Origin: UBA1351 sp963677625
Lineage (GTDB): Bacteria > Bacillota > Clostridia > Lachnospirales > Vallitaleaceae
Length of the DNA: 64,000 nucleotides
Assembly: GCA_963677625.2 (NCBI GenBank)
Contig: CAXXSW010000007.1
Span: 62,001-126,000, forward strand
Direction of reading: 5' to 3'
The notes under the pieces are model-generated. The model was not told where the DNA came from. It did not search any database and saw only the letters and a program-made list of their open reading frames with translations. Below, piece by piece: positions 17,527 through 25,772 of the stretch; position 1 is the first letter of the stretch, and each line of letters begins with the position of its first letter. The position numbers and the translations under genes were made by a program.

Positions 17527-18861
17527 TTACATAGCAAATCCTTCATAGTGAATACGGTCTTTTTCAACACCTAAGGATTTTAATCCCTTAACAATACTGG
17601 TCATCATCTTGGTTGGGCCGCATATATAAAATCCCTTTTCCCTTAATGAGTCTTGACTAAAATCAATCTTTCTCTTGATTAGATCCTTATCTATATAACC
17701 CTTTTCAGCTTCTACCCCTTGCATATCTGAATATACGGGAATAACTGTTCCGTGATCCAAAAGTTTTGAAAGCCTATCCAACTCTTGTTTATACAAGAAT
17801 TCTTCTTCATTACGTATACCGTAGATCAAGGTTACTTTCCGATTCGGATCAGTTTCCACTATATGCCTCAACATACTGATAAAAGGAGTAATGCCAATGC
17901 CACCTGCTATAAAAACAAGTTCTCCATCTTCCTCATAATCCAAATAGGAAAAAGAACCGTAGGGACCCTCGATAGAAACATGATCGCCAGTCTTTAGTAT
18001 GTCCATCTCACCAGTAAAATCTCCAAGATTTTTCACCGCTAAACTAACTTCATCTTTTTTTCCTGAAGATGATGTAAAAGAAAAAGGATGGACTTCTTCT
18101 AAACCTGCAAGCTTAATCCTAAAGAAACCGAACTGACCTGGCTTATGACCAAAAGGTCTGTAGAGGGGTTTAAGTTCAATTTCACGGGCAGACTGTGACA
18201 ACGGTCTAACTTGGCTGACCATCCACTTATTCTCTTTGGATATCCACGGCTTTAAGACTTTATGGTAAATATAGAAGAGAATAGCTACTATAAAGTAGGC
18301 CATATACATGTTAGAAATCCATATATTCGCCCTAGCTCCTGATGTCATCATTACATGTATCTGGACAAAAACCAGACCGATAATGGATAGATTATGGAAA
18401 GTCTTCATAGACTCATATTTAAAAACTCTCATCCTTCCCATCTGATGACTAAGCCATGTAAAAGGTTTTATTTTCTCCCAATACTTACGGGTATATACAA
18501 GAGCAGATACTAGTGTCACCAAAACAAATATATTTAAACCTATACTTCCCATAAGAGTCAAAAATGATTCTCCGAAAACTTCTTCAAACATCCATTGATG
18601 GGTCAAAGCCAATCCTATAGATAAGACTGCTACCCTTCCATGAAGTTTGTAAATAGAATCAAAGCCAATCCAGCGGTCAAGAAACTTTGGTCTTGCTGAC
18701 AAGATGAACTGCCAAAGAAACCAATTATAAGCCATTACACCAACTACCATAGGCAAAAACATAGATGAATCACTATATCTTAAGGGATTACTTAAATACA
18801 AGACCCTTATTATGATCATAGGTGATAAAAAATAAATACTATAAAAAATCATTTTCTTCAT
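17527..18861 (-). CDS. Ferric-reductase-like transmembrane flavohaem oxidoreductase
   Basis: 444 aa from the ATG at 18861, with AAAGGAGGTG upstream. The N-terminal half (about 1-215) has six membrane segments with paired histidines for haem (HGRVAVLSIGLALTH; FHNLSIIGLVFVQIH). The C-terminal half is a ferredoxin-NADP-reductase module: FAD contacts HKPGQFGFFRI and HPFSFTSS, NAD(P) motif GGIGITPFISMLRH, YGIRNEEEF and C-terminal FYICGPTKMM. It would move electrons from cytoplasmic NAD(P)H across the membrane to an outside acceptor, plausibly the b5-domain protein coded next, or metal or oxygen. First gene of the operon. NOX/FRE/MsrQ-type roles cannot be separated by sequence alone. Confidence 0.88.
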   Translation of the reverse strand: MKKMIFYSIYFLSPMIIIRVLYLSNPLRYSDSSMFLPMVVGVMAYNWFLWQFILSARPKFLDRWIGFDSIYKLHGRVAVLSIGLALTHQWMFEEVFGESFLTLMGSIGLNIFVLVTLVSALVYTRKYWEKIKPFTWLSHQMGRMRVFKYESMKTFHNLSIIGLVFVQIHVMMTSGARANIWISNMYMAYFIVAILFYIYHKVLKPWISKENKWMVSQVRPLSQSAREIELKPLYRPFGHKPGQFGFFRIKLAGLEEVHPFSFTSSSGKKDEVSLAVKNLGDFTGEMDILKTGDHVSIEGPYGSFSYLDYEEDGELVFIAGGIGITPFISMLRHIVETDPNRKVTLIYGIRNEEEFLYKQELDRLSKLLDHGTVIPVYSDMQGVEAEKGYIDKDLIKRKIDFSQDSLREKGFYICGPTKMMTSIVKGLKSLGVEKDRIHYEGFAM

Positions 18862-18896
18862 GGCTTGCACCTCCTTTAACATATGCCTAGTTTACC

Positions 18897-18926
18897 TTTC
18901 TTTTCTGAAAAGAAACTGAAAAGAAG
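18897..18926 (-). promoter_or_regulatory. Candidate response-regulator binding region before the ferric-reductase operon
   Basis: A perfect 19-bp palindrome TTTCTTTTC-T-GAAAAGAAA (18897-18915) merges with tandem 11-bp direct repeats CTGAAAAGAAA / CTGAAAAGAAG (18905-18926, plus strand). On the minus strand they overlap the expected -35 position of a weak promoter whose -10 may be TAAACT (18894-18889). Confidence 0.55.
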
Positions 18927-18949
18927 TTAAAGAATGTTTTTATAGAAAA

Positions 18950-18985
18950 AAAGGCAAGCCTTTAATTAAAAGCTGCCTTTTTATT
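18950..18985 (-). terminator. Intrinsic terminator after the 152-aa membrane-protein gene
   Basis: Minus strand: AAAAAGGCA...TGCCTTTTTT hairpin with an imperfect inner stem (AGC/GCT) and a T-run, just past the stop at 18997 and before the ferric-reductase promoter. Confidence 0.7.
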
Positions 18986-18996
18986 CTTCTTGCTAC

Positions 18997-19455
18997 TTAT
19001 TCATCTTCCCCGTTCAAGTAATCTTCAAAAGCCTTCTCACCCTTGTCAGCCCACCATCTTTCAAATAGGGCATCCTTTTCATCGTTATTATAGTCGTAGA
19101 TACTGGCTTTAGTCTTCTCTGGTTTCAACTCATCCTGTTTCATTTTCTCTTCTTTAGCTTGACCTTCCTTAAAGACTTGTGGATCTATACCAAACTCCTC
19201 GCACACTTCTTTTTCCATACCTTTTCTAATGCCTTTTCGTACTTCTGATTCCACCATACCAGGTCCTGTGTCATGGCTCTTTCTGCTGGATGAAGAAAAA
19301 CCACCAAATAAGAGTTTTCCTAAAATAAATAAGCCAACCCCTTGCCAATAGGATATTTTTCCGAGACCAAAAATGTTAGGCATTAAACTATTCCACAAAA
19401 GCTTTATAAACAAACCAACAAGAAAAGCCAAGAAAAGGCCTAATAGAGCCTTCAA
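18997..19455 (-). CDS. Small membrane-anchored protein of unknown function
   Basis: 152 aa from a TTG start at 19455. Two hydrophobic segments (about 3-22 and 38-52) with the LWNSLMPNIFGLGKISYWQGVGL-like core, then a Ser-rich stretch and a strongly charged cytoplasmic-type tail ending in Trp/Glu/Asp-rich sequence. Similar short hypothetical proteins are common in Firmicutes and Bacteroidetes; no function is known to me. The 5' end overlaps the upstream frame by 68 nt and the ribosome site is weak (AAGTGG directly before TTG), so the start is uncertain. Confidence 0.65.
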   Translation of the reverse strand: MKALLGLFLAFLVGLFIKLLWNSLMPNIFGLGKISYWQGVGLFILGKLLFGGFSSSSRKSHDTGPGMVESEVRKGIRKGMEKEVCEEFGIDPQVFKEGQAKEEKMKQDELKPEKTKASIYDYNNDEKDALFERWWADKGEKAFEDYLNGEDE

Positions 19456-19663
19456 TCCACTTTATCAGATAATAAGTTTTACTCAAGCCCTTATTATCTT
19501 TTTTCAGTAAGGGATAAAACAGCCACGCTATACCAATAACCGAAAGACCGCTTGCGACCTCAAACACCATGACCACCAACCTATTGTCTGTAATTGCTGA
19601 GGCAAGTACAAAATAAGCTGTTAATATAAATATGCCTGCATATCGTCCTCTTAATTTTTCCAT
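19388..19663 (-). CDS. Short DUF4386-like membrane protein, probably truncated
   Basis: 91 aa. Residues 1-70 resemble the first third of DUF4386 integral membrane proteins (RYAGIFILTAY, EVASGLSVIGIAWLFYPLLKK, then a YYLIKWIEG segment). Family members are usually over 200 aa. The last 20 or so residues are read in another frame of the following gene, which suggests that a deletion joined a broken DUF4386 gene to the gene after it. It has a plausible signal-anchor pattern and could still be translated. Family assignment is from memory of the motif, so moderate certainty. Confidence 0.5.
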   Translation of the reverse strand: MEKLRGRYAGIFILTAYFVLASAITDNRLVVMVFEVASGLSVIGIAWLFYPLLKKDNKGLSKTYYLIKWIEGSIRPFLGFSCWFVYKAFVE

Positions 19664-19770
19664 CTTCTTACTATAATCCCTTTGGGGATTATGCTCCTTT
19701 CCTCTCCATTCAATCTAATATGTATACTAACTGATACTATATAGACGATTGAAAATAAACTTTATTGCAA

Positions 19771-19801
19771 AAAAAAAGAATAATCTAAAAATTATTCCTT
19801 T
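19771..19801 (-). terminator. Weak intrinsic terminator after the osmoprotectant/DUF169 operon
   Basis: Minus strand AAGGAATAAT-TTTTAG-ATTATTCTT hairpin followed by a T-run, about 35 nt past the stop at 19835. Confidence 0.6.
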
Positions 19802-19834
19802 TTTCTTATATGGACCACAGTGAACATATGTATT

Positions 19835-20623
19835 CTAAATTTCTTCCCTTTTGTAATAGTATGCCTGAGATTCTTTCAAGTTACCTAATTCATTAAGACC
19901 TAATTGCTTAAGCCTTTGTATAATTTCCGCTTTATCACAATTAGACTCTACATGTTGGGCCGTTGCTACCAAGCCATCCAGGATTTTTTCAATCATCCCA
20001 AAGGGAAAAGAAACCATCATAGTATCATCCGACCACTGACTTAAAAACCGAGTCCCTGAACATAAAAGGGACAGACTAAAATCATTCTCTTTAAGCGGCA
20101 GGGCTGTTGATTCAAAACAAATCCCACACTGACCACTGATTTTTATATCTTTTTTAAAACCGTAGCTATAGGTATAGGCTTGAACAAGCCGCATGGCTTG
20201 ACTAGGCCTACACGCTAACAAAACAAGGTCGGGATTAACTTCTATTAAATCCAAAGACCCCACAAGAACACCATAATTAGGCCGTGTCACTGGTTCAACG
20301 CTCTGGTGTTGTTTTTCAGCCAAGATCCTATTGGCATAAAGGCCAGAATCATACCAACCATCAATACCTTCTTCTTCCTCATAATATTCCTTTAGGCCAA
20401 GTATTCTAGCGGATGTGTCACAAGAAAAATTAGGCAGGGCTGCTTTAACCCTATAACTCTTTGTCGCCTTTTTGATTAACTGACAGTAAAAGGCTCTTCC
20501 TTTTCTTTCCTCAGCCTGACACAATTCATAATCAGCCTGACTTTCCAGTAGTTGAACTCCAACCATATGATGGTCAAGGTCAAGATAGGCCTGAAAATAT
20601 TGTTCAAGTACATTTATTTCCAT
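19835..20623 (-). CDS. DUF169 family protein in the osmoprotectant operon
   Basis: 262 aa. Recognised from family-typical stretches: VGVQLLES near the N-terminus, SARILGLKEYYEE, EVNPDLVLLACRPSQAMRLVQA in the middle, SGQCGICFESTALPL with two cysteines, and SLLCSGTRF. DUF169 has no assigned reaction; the conserved cysteines suggest metal or cofactor binding. The ATG lies 10 nt inside the end of the preceding permease gene, so it is translated as the last member of the ABC operon. An auxiliary role in using or sensing the imported solute is possible but unproven. Confidence 0.8.
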   Translation of the reverse strand: MEINVLEQYFQAYLDLDHHMVGVQLLESQADYELCQAEERKGRAFYCQLIKKATKSYRVKAALPNFSCDTSARILGLKEYYEEEEGIDGWYDSGLYANRILAEKQHQSVEPVTRPNYGVLVGSLDLIEVNPDLVLLACRPSQAMRLVQAYTYSYGFKKDIKISGQCGICFESTALPLKENDFSLSLLCSGTRFLSQWSDDTMMVSFPFGMIEKILDGLVATAQHVESNCDKAEIIQRLKQLGLNELGNLKESQAYYYKREEI

Positions 20624-21363
20624 TGATATCTAACCTCCATCCGATAAAAAATCCGATCCATAATCATGGCTATTAAGGCTACAGGCACGGTGCCTTTCAG
20701 GATCTGAATAGGTTCACTGGAACGAATACCTGATACGATAGGAACACCCAATCCCCCTGCTCCAACAGCAGCTCCCACTGTTGCCGCCGCAATATTAATG
20801 ATAACAGAAGTTCTAAGGCCTGCAATAATCATAGGCATAGCCAGCGGCAGTTCCACTCCAGTAAAAAGCTGGACCCTACTCATACCCATACCTACAGCCG
20901 CTTGCCTAATATCCTCATCTACTTCTTCAAGGCCTTTCAAGGTATTAGTAAGAATTGGTAATAGGCCATAGATGACAAGGGCTGCAATTACCGGTTCAAA
21001 GCCATAACCTAATATAGGTACAAATAGAGCCATGACGGCTACAGTTGGAAAAGTTGTTCCAAAATCAGTTACTAGGAGCATGAGTTCTTTTAACTCCTTC
21101 AGCTGATATATATGTATGATAGCAGCTATAGAAAAAGCAATGAGAAAAGAAGCCGCTGAAGATAAAAGGACGACCAGACCATACTCTATAGCAAGTTTCC
21201 ATAAAGGAGCCCACTCTACAATCTCCTTTGTGGTAGGCATGAGTATCCTTAACCAGCTTTCTACCTGTTTAAAATTAAAAACAAAATAAATAAGCAGGAC
21301 AAAGAGGCTAATCTCACCAAAGTAAAACTTATATAGAACTTGTTTATACTTCTTATGATTCAA
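20614..21363 (-). CDS. Osmoprotectant (glycine betaine/choline/carnitine-type) ABC permease 2
   Basis: 249 aa from TTG 21363, behind GGAGGTGAAGCGG, which lies in the end of the ATPase gene. The longer frame to 21420 would run deep into that gene. ProW/OpuCB-like permease with several helices and EAA loop DEDIRQAAVGMGMSRVQLF followed by VELPLAMPMIIAGLRTS, highly typical of the family. Fourth gene of the operon; pairs with the larger permease coded before the ATPase. Confidence 0.9.
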   Translation of the reverse strand: MNHKKYKQVLYKFYFGEISLFVLLIYFVFNFKQVESWLRILMPTTKEIVEWAPLWKLAIEYGLVVLLSSAASFLIAFSIAAIIHIYQLKELKELMLLVTDFGTTFPTVAVMALFVPILGYGFEPVIAALVIYGLLPILTNTLKGLEEVDEDIRQAAVGMGMSRVQLFTGVELPLAMPMIIAGLRTSVIINIAAATVGAAVGAGGLGVPIVSGIRSSEPIQILKGTVPVALIAMIMDRIFYRMEVRYQWK

Positions 21364-22297
21364 CCGCTTCACCTCCGAAATAGACTGCCAAGTCAATAAA
21401 AGATAAGAGCTTAAGTCCATCTACAGTCTTAAGTCCAATCTTGTCTTGCCCTTCTTCTAACATAAGGGTCATAGCATCCCTAAAACTGGCATTTCCTTCC
21501 AAAACAATCTTAGGGGAATCCTTAATATAAACCCCCTTTTCTGAAAGCATTTCCAAAGTAAACTTATCCAAAAGTTCAAAGACAAACTGGTCTCCGAAAA
21601 AAGATTTCGTTCTCTCTCCACCTTCTTTTGCCATATGTTCCGGTTTGCCATCAGCCAAGATTTTTCCATCATGTATAAGGATCAGCCGGTTAGCCATCTT
21701 TACAGCTTCACCAATATCATGGGTGACAAAAATAACTGTCTTTCCAAGTTTCTTTTGTAGATTGACAAACTCCTGCTGAAGACGGTTTCTAGTTATAGGA
21801 TCAAGGGCGCCAAAAGGCTCATCCATCAGCAAAATATCAGGATCTGCACCTAATGCCCTAGCCACACCAATCCTTTGGGCCTCACCACCTGAAAGCATCG
21901 ATGGCTTTTTTGATCCATAACTTTTAGGAATTCCCATAAGCTCCATGAGTTCATCTACACGTTTTTCAATACGCTTATCTTCCCATTTCAAAAGTTTAGG
22001 TACAACTGCGATATTTTGCCTAACAGTCATATGAGGGAAAAGACCGACTCCTTGAATAGCATATCCAATTTGTCGTCTAAGCTCTTCCGGCTTCATATCT
22101 GACGACTTTTGAGAGTTAATGAATATCTCTCCCTCATCTGGTTCTATCAGCCGGTTAATCAACTTCAACATAGTTGACTTACCGCAGCCTGATGGCCCTA
22201 AAAGCATACATAGTTCACCAGGATTGAAAGTGATATTTATATCTTTCAGTACTTCCTGTTTATCATATGATTTGTATATTTGTTTTAGTTCAATCAT
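21353..22297 (-). CDS. Osmoprotectant ABC transporter ATP-binding protein (OpuCA/ProV-like)
   Basis: 314 aa from the ATG at 22297, with GAGGAGGTT upstream. Walker A GPSGCGKST, Q-loop AIQGVGLFPHMTV, signature LSGGEAQRIGVARAL, Walker B ILLMDEPFGALDP and switch His in FVTHDIGEA. The C-terminal extension (about 240-314) resembles a single CBS half; full OpuCA proteins have two CBS domains and are about 60 residues longer, so osmotic/ionic gating here may be reduced. Overlaps both neighbouring permease genes by 8 and 11 nt. Confidence 0.93.
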   Translation of the reverse strand: MIELKQIYKSYDKQEVLKDINITFNPGELCMLLGPSGCGKSTMLKLINRLIEPDEGEIFINSQKSSDMKPEELRRQIGYAIQGVGLFPHMTVRQNIAVVPKLLKWEDKRIEKRVDELMELMGIPKSYGSKKPSMLSGGEAQRIGVARALGADPDILLMDEPFGALDPITRNRLQQEFVNLQKKLGKTVIFVTHDIGEAVKMANRLILIHDGKILADGKPEHMAKEGGERTKSFFGDQFVFELLDKFTLEMLSEKGVYIKDSPKIVLEGNASFRDAMTLMLEEGQDKIGLKTVDGLKLLSFIDLAVYFGGEAVES

Positions 22298-23591
22298 TGG
22301 CAACCTCCTCGCCAGAGTCTTTTCTGCCCTGTTTCAAGAAATCTGATTCTTGGTCCTTATGAACATCTTGATTAGAAACAGTCTTATTAGTAACCTGGCC
22401 AAAATACTGGTCAATCAAGGGCTCCAATGAACTTAGAATCCATTTGAGTACCATAGCCACACTAACAACCATCAAGGCACTGAGAATAACCAAATCAGGT
22501 GCCGATTGAGCAAGTCCCAGAAAAAGGATAGACCCCATACCTCCACCACCTACGAGACCAGCAATAACTGTATTTCCAACGGCTTGGATTAAGGCTGTTG
22601 TAAATCCCGCATAGAGATAGGGCATAACCAGAGGAAGCTCAACCTGCCTGCCAATCTGTTTATCCGTCATCCCCATCCCTCTTGCTGCCTCAACTATATC
22701 TTTTGATATAGAGTTATAGCCAGCCAAAATGCTTGTAGTCATAGGCAGAAGGGTATACATACTAAGTACAATATAGGCGGGAACAAAACCAATACCGGTT
22801 ATACCAAAATCCTTCAATACTGGAAAAGCATTAGCAAGGCCGGTTAAAGGAATCATAACCAAGCCAAGAAAAGTAAGGGTAGGAACAACTTGAGCCATAT
22901 TAACCAAAGACATGACTGGTCCTCTTCGCCTAGGATATCGATAAGCCTGACCCGCCAAAAATATAGACAAGACAAGCCCGGTAAAACTGGCTGAGACAGC
23001 TAACTGCATATGTCTGGCCATCTCTCTTAATATCCGATCATCCTTACTTTCAAATTCCCGTATGAGAGAAAGATTGGTCAGCCAACTCATCTTGTAGGCT
23101 AGGAAAAAGACTAGGAGAATAGTGACAAGGACTGCCAGTCGGTGCCACCATGTAACTTTTTTCTTATTCAAGGACTGATAGATCAGTAACATTGAACCAA
23201 GAAGGCATAACCAAAATCCCATGCCAAAAGAAACTCTGGCTGCTCTTTCCATATTAGCAAGGAGTTCACCTGCCTTACTTCCACTAATAAAAAAGAGGGA
23301 AAAAAGACCAAGAAGACCGCTAACAACCTGACCAAGATCAATAATCCACTCAGGCATTGATGTCTTAACCTTTGGGAAATGGCTAGCTCCCAAATAAAAA
23401 AAGAAAAGCATTAGAATCACAACTAGGAGAAGGATCCAATGATTTTCTACTGAAGCTGCAAAACTAACGCCTATTCCTTTTTCGATACGGTTTGGCCTTA
23501 GCTGTAAAAAGCCAGGAACCAAACCGCCAATAATCATCAAACCAACCCCTGTATATGCTGTTAATGTCGGTTGGAATTTATTTATTTTCAT
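22290..23591 (-). CDS. Osmoprotectant ABC permease 1 with extra N-terminal membrane domain
   Basis: 433 aa, about twice a simple OpuCB. The first 190 residues hold four or five additional hydrophobic segments (VGLMIIGGLVPGFL, WILLLVVILMLFFFYLG and others). The C-terminal part is a ProW-type permease with EAA loop SKDIVEAARGMGMTDKQIG and VELPLVMPYLYAG, then a charged cytoplasmic tail. The ATG overlaps the binding-protein stop (ATGA). The extra helices could be regulatory or bind solute; unknown. Confidence 0.88.
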   Translation of the reverse strand: MKINKFQPTLTAYTGVGLMIIGGLVPGFLQLRPNRIEKGIGVSFAASVENHWILLLVVILMLFFFYLGASHFPKVKTSMPEWIIDLGQVVSGLLGLFSLFFISGSKAGELLANMERAARVSFGMGFWLCLLGSMLLIYQSLNKKKVTWWHRLAVLVTILLVFFLAYKMSWLTNLSLIREFESKDDRILREMARHMQLAVSASFTGLVLSIFLAGQAYRYPRRRGPVMSLVNMAQVVPTLTFLGLVMIPLTGLANAFPVLKDFGITGIGFVPAYIVLSMYTLLPMTTSILAGYNSISKDIVEAARGMGMTDKQIGRQVELPLVMPYLYAGFTTALIQAVGNTVIAGLVGGGGMGSILFLGLAQSAPDLVILSALMVVSVAMVLKWILSSLEPLIDQYFGQVTNKTVSNQDVHKDQESDFLKQGRKDSGEEVAND

Positions 23592-24514
23592 TTGAGAAAA
23601 CCATTTTCTTTCAGGTAATCCTGTGCAACATCTTTACCTTCTTCACCACCAAAAGCAACCCTTGCATTCAGACCTTGAAGTGTTTTTACATCTAAGGTAT
23701 TAAAAACATCTGTGAAAAGGTCTACAATTTCAGGATACTTCTCAGCTACTTCACCTCTAAGTACTGGTGCTGGTAAATATACCGGAGGTACATTTTCAGG
23801 ATCCTCTAGAATAACCATATTCATTTCTGCAAGAGATCCATCTGTACCATAAACGAGAGAGACGTTGACACCATCAGTACCATCATTTAGAGCCTTAAGC
23901 ATTTCAGCAGTGTTACCATGACTAAGAATAATCAATTGGTCACTTGTTAAGTTAAATCCGTACGTTTCTTGAAATCCAAGAAGACCTAATTTGTTTTCTG
24001 AAAACTTAGATGAACAAATAAGCTTTACTTCTCCACCACTGTTAACATAGGCTGCAAAGTCTTCCATAGTCACCAAGCCATGTTCCTGAGCAAAAGATTC
24101 TTTGACAGCCAACATCTCAGTATTATTCGCTGGTGCTGGTGACAACCACAATATATTGTTAGTTTCTTTATCAAAGGTCTTAGTTGCTTCGTAACCCATT
24201 TCCGGATCTGACCAAGCACCATCTGCCCCAACTGCTCCGTAGTATTGACCTGATCCTGTATAGTCTATAACGAGATCGACTTCTCCACCTTCCAAGGCTT
24301 TACGAAGGATATCCGGTGTACCAAGGGCAGTCTTATCGACAACTTCAAATCCATCTTGCTCTAGAAGAAGTATAAGCATATTTCCAAGTACTGCTCCCTC
24401 TGCGTCAATCATACTAGCAACTGTAATGGGTCCCTTAGCCTCTTCCTTTGCACCACATGCTGTTAAGACCATAGCAAGAACCATTGTCATCACAAGTAAT
24501 TTCTTCAGTTTCAT
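23588..24514 (-). CDS. Osmoprotectant-binding lipoprotein (OpuCC/ProX-type)
   Basis: 308 aa from the ATG at 24514, with GGAGGAACAAG upstream. Lipobox LTAC, then a betaine/choline-type binding fold: ITVASMIDAEGAVLGNMLILLLEQDGFEV, DLVIDYTGSGQYYG and NNTEMLAVKESFAQEHGL. Tyr/Trp residues (YTGSGQYY, NILWLSP) are candidates for the cation-pi cage around a quaternary amine. First gene of the five-gene operon. Whether the ligand is betaine, choline, carnitine or proline betaine is not decidable. Confidence 0.9.
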   Translation of the reverse strand: MKLKKLLVMTMVLAMVLTACGAKEEAKGPITVASMIDAEGAVLGNMLILLLEQDGFEVVDKTALGTPDILRKALEGGEVDLVIDYTGSGQYYGAVGADGAWSDPEMGYEATKTFDKETNNILWLSPAPANNTEMLAVKESFAQEHGLVTMEDFAAYVNSGGEVKLICSSKFSENKLGLLGFQETYGFNLTSDQLIILSHGNTAEMLKALNDGTDGVNVSLVYGTDGSLAEMNMVILEDPENVPPVYLPAPVLRGEVAEKYPEIVDLFTDVFNTLDVKTLQGLNARVAFGGEEGKDVAQDYLKENGFLK

Positions 24515-24573
24515 CTTGTTCCTCCTTAATTTAGGTGTCGGCTGCAATCGCCTACAAATTTTGAACAGAGACT

Positions 24574-24602
24574 ATTGTATCAAACATATGGCTTGTTGAC
24601 AA
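24574..24602 (-). promoter_or_regulatory. Predicted promoter of the osmoprotectant operon
   Basis: Minus strand TTGTCA (24602-24597), a 17-bp spacer and TACAAT (24579-24574), about 60 nt before the start codon of the binding protein. Confidence 0.6.
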
Positions 24603-24643
24603 TGAAACGAATGCACTGATTTTCAAAGAAATATAAGAATATT

Positions 24644-25624
24644 TTATCTATTTATTCTTTTGACAGGAATTAAAAGGTCCAAATATTCAAAAGCCTTCTC
24701 TTTATTCTTGTAATAATTGAAAGCATTTAAGTGCTCCTCTAAGGAACCTTCCATACCAAGAGGCTCTCGTCGGTCATAAGCATAATCTTCACAAGCCTTC
24801 AACCATTCACCAAAATATTGCCATTTATGAAAATCTCCCATCTTGATTCCATAAGCAGCATATAAACCACCATGAAAAGTCTTTTTTAACATGGGAGCTT
24901 CTACCTCCATATCTTCAGGTATGGTAACATAGAACTCATATCCATGTTCCCCTGTCTCATCTGGATTTGGATTGTTAAAACCAAAAACCCTAAAGTCAGC
25001 TTTTACATCCCAAAGTTTCTTACTTGCTATAAAATCTGCCAATCTTTCGCTGGCTATGTCTTCTGGATTTTCACCATCGGGGCAATGACTAGCGGCTACT
25101 GTAAAATTTGGAATATGAATAATTCTTACATCATCTAACTCTTGTTTAACTGCTTTTCTTTCATCATTCTTCATGGTTTGCTTCTCCTTTAACTTTTGTC
25201 CAACTAACTGAGTTGATTCCATGACATGACTCATCAGTTCTTCATCAATTAGATTTAAACTATCTAATTGAAATTCCCTATGTTCAATCTGGTTACTTTC
25301 AATATTGACAATAATTTTTTTCAAGATCTGTTCAAGTTCTGCAAGGGATATCAATTGGTTTTCAACATCTAAAAGCTTCTTCTTCATAAGATGGAGTAAA
25401 CTATATGCGTCAGAAGAAAGAAGAACTTTTTTTATATCTGAAAGACCGATATTCATTTTTCGCAATACAAGTATAAATTGAAGTTTATCAATTTCTTCTT
25501 GGCTATAAACTCGATAAGCATAATCTTCTATCCTTGAACTTGTAATCAAACCAATTTCTTCATAGTAACGAAGGGTCCTGGTTGATACATTGAACATTCT
25601 TGAAATCCGACTGATTGTATCCAT
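24644..25624 (-). CDS. MerR-family regulator with GyrI-like effector domain
   Basis: 326 aa. N-terminal MerR winged helix (1-70: SRISRMFNVSTRTLRYYEEIGL), a dimerisation coiled coil (about 75-120), then a C-terminal GyrI-like ligand-binding domain (about 160-326) with FRVFGFNNP and EHGYEFYVTIPEDMEV. Such proteins usually bind bulky drugs or dyes and switch on export or detoxification. AGGAGGTG lies 10 nt before the ATG. It has a MerR-type promoter with a dyad at 25646-25676, so it is probably autoregulated. No obvious target pump is adjacent. Confidence 0.9.
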   Translation of the reverse strand: MDTISRISRMFNVSTRTLRYYEEIGLITSSRIEDYAYRVYSQEEIDKLQFILVLRKMNIGLSDIKKVLLSSDAYSLLHLMKKKLLDVENQLISLAELEQILKKIIVNIESNQIEHREFQLDSLNLIDEELMSHVMESTQLVGQKLKEKQTMKNDERKAVKQELDDVRIIHIPNFTVAASHCPDGENPEDIASERLADFIASKKLWDVKADFRVFGFNNPNPDETGEHGYEFYVTIPEDMEVEAPMLKKTFHGGLYAAYGIKMGDFHKWQYFGEWLKACEDYAYDRREPLGMEGSLEEHLNAFNYYKNKEKAFEYLDLLIPVKRINR

Positions 25625-25645
25625 AAAATCAACACCTCCTGGATT

Positions 25646-25676
25646 ATCATAAATGATGACGCGACGTCAAAGTCAA
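25646..25676 (-). promoter_or_regulatory. MerR-type promoter with 19-bp spacer and operator dyad
   Basis: Minus strand TTGACT (25676-25671) and TATGAT (25651-25646) with the over-long 19-bp spacer typical of MerR-controlled promoters. Perfect dyad TGACG-CGA-CGTCA (25657-25669) lies inside the spacer. Confidence 0.75.
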
Positions 25677-25727
25677 GTCAATAATAAAATCTCTATTTAT
25701 TTAATATACTAATTTGATAACATAAAA

Positions 25728-25758
25728 GAAAAACAGCCTTATAAGTAAAAGCTGCTTT
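25728..25758 (-). terminator. Intrinsic terminator after the HD-GYP gene
   Basis: Minus strand AAAAGCAGC...GCTGTTTTT stem with a loop of about 13 nt and a T-rich tail, 15 nt past the stop at 25773. Confidence 0.75.
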
Positions 25759-25772
25759 TAATTAATTTCTTA

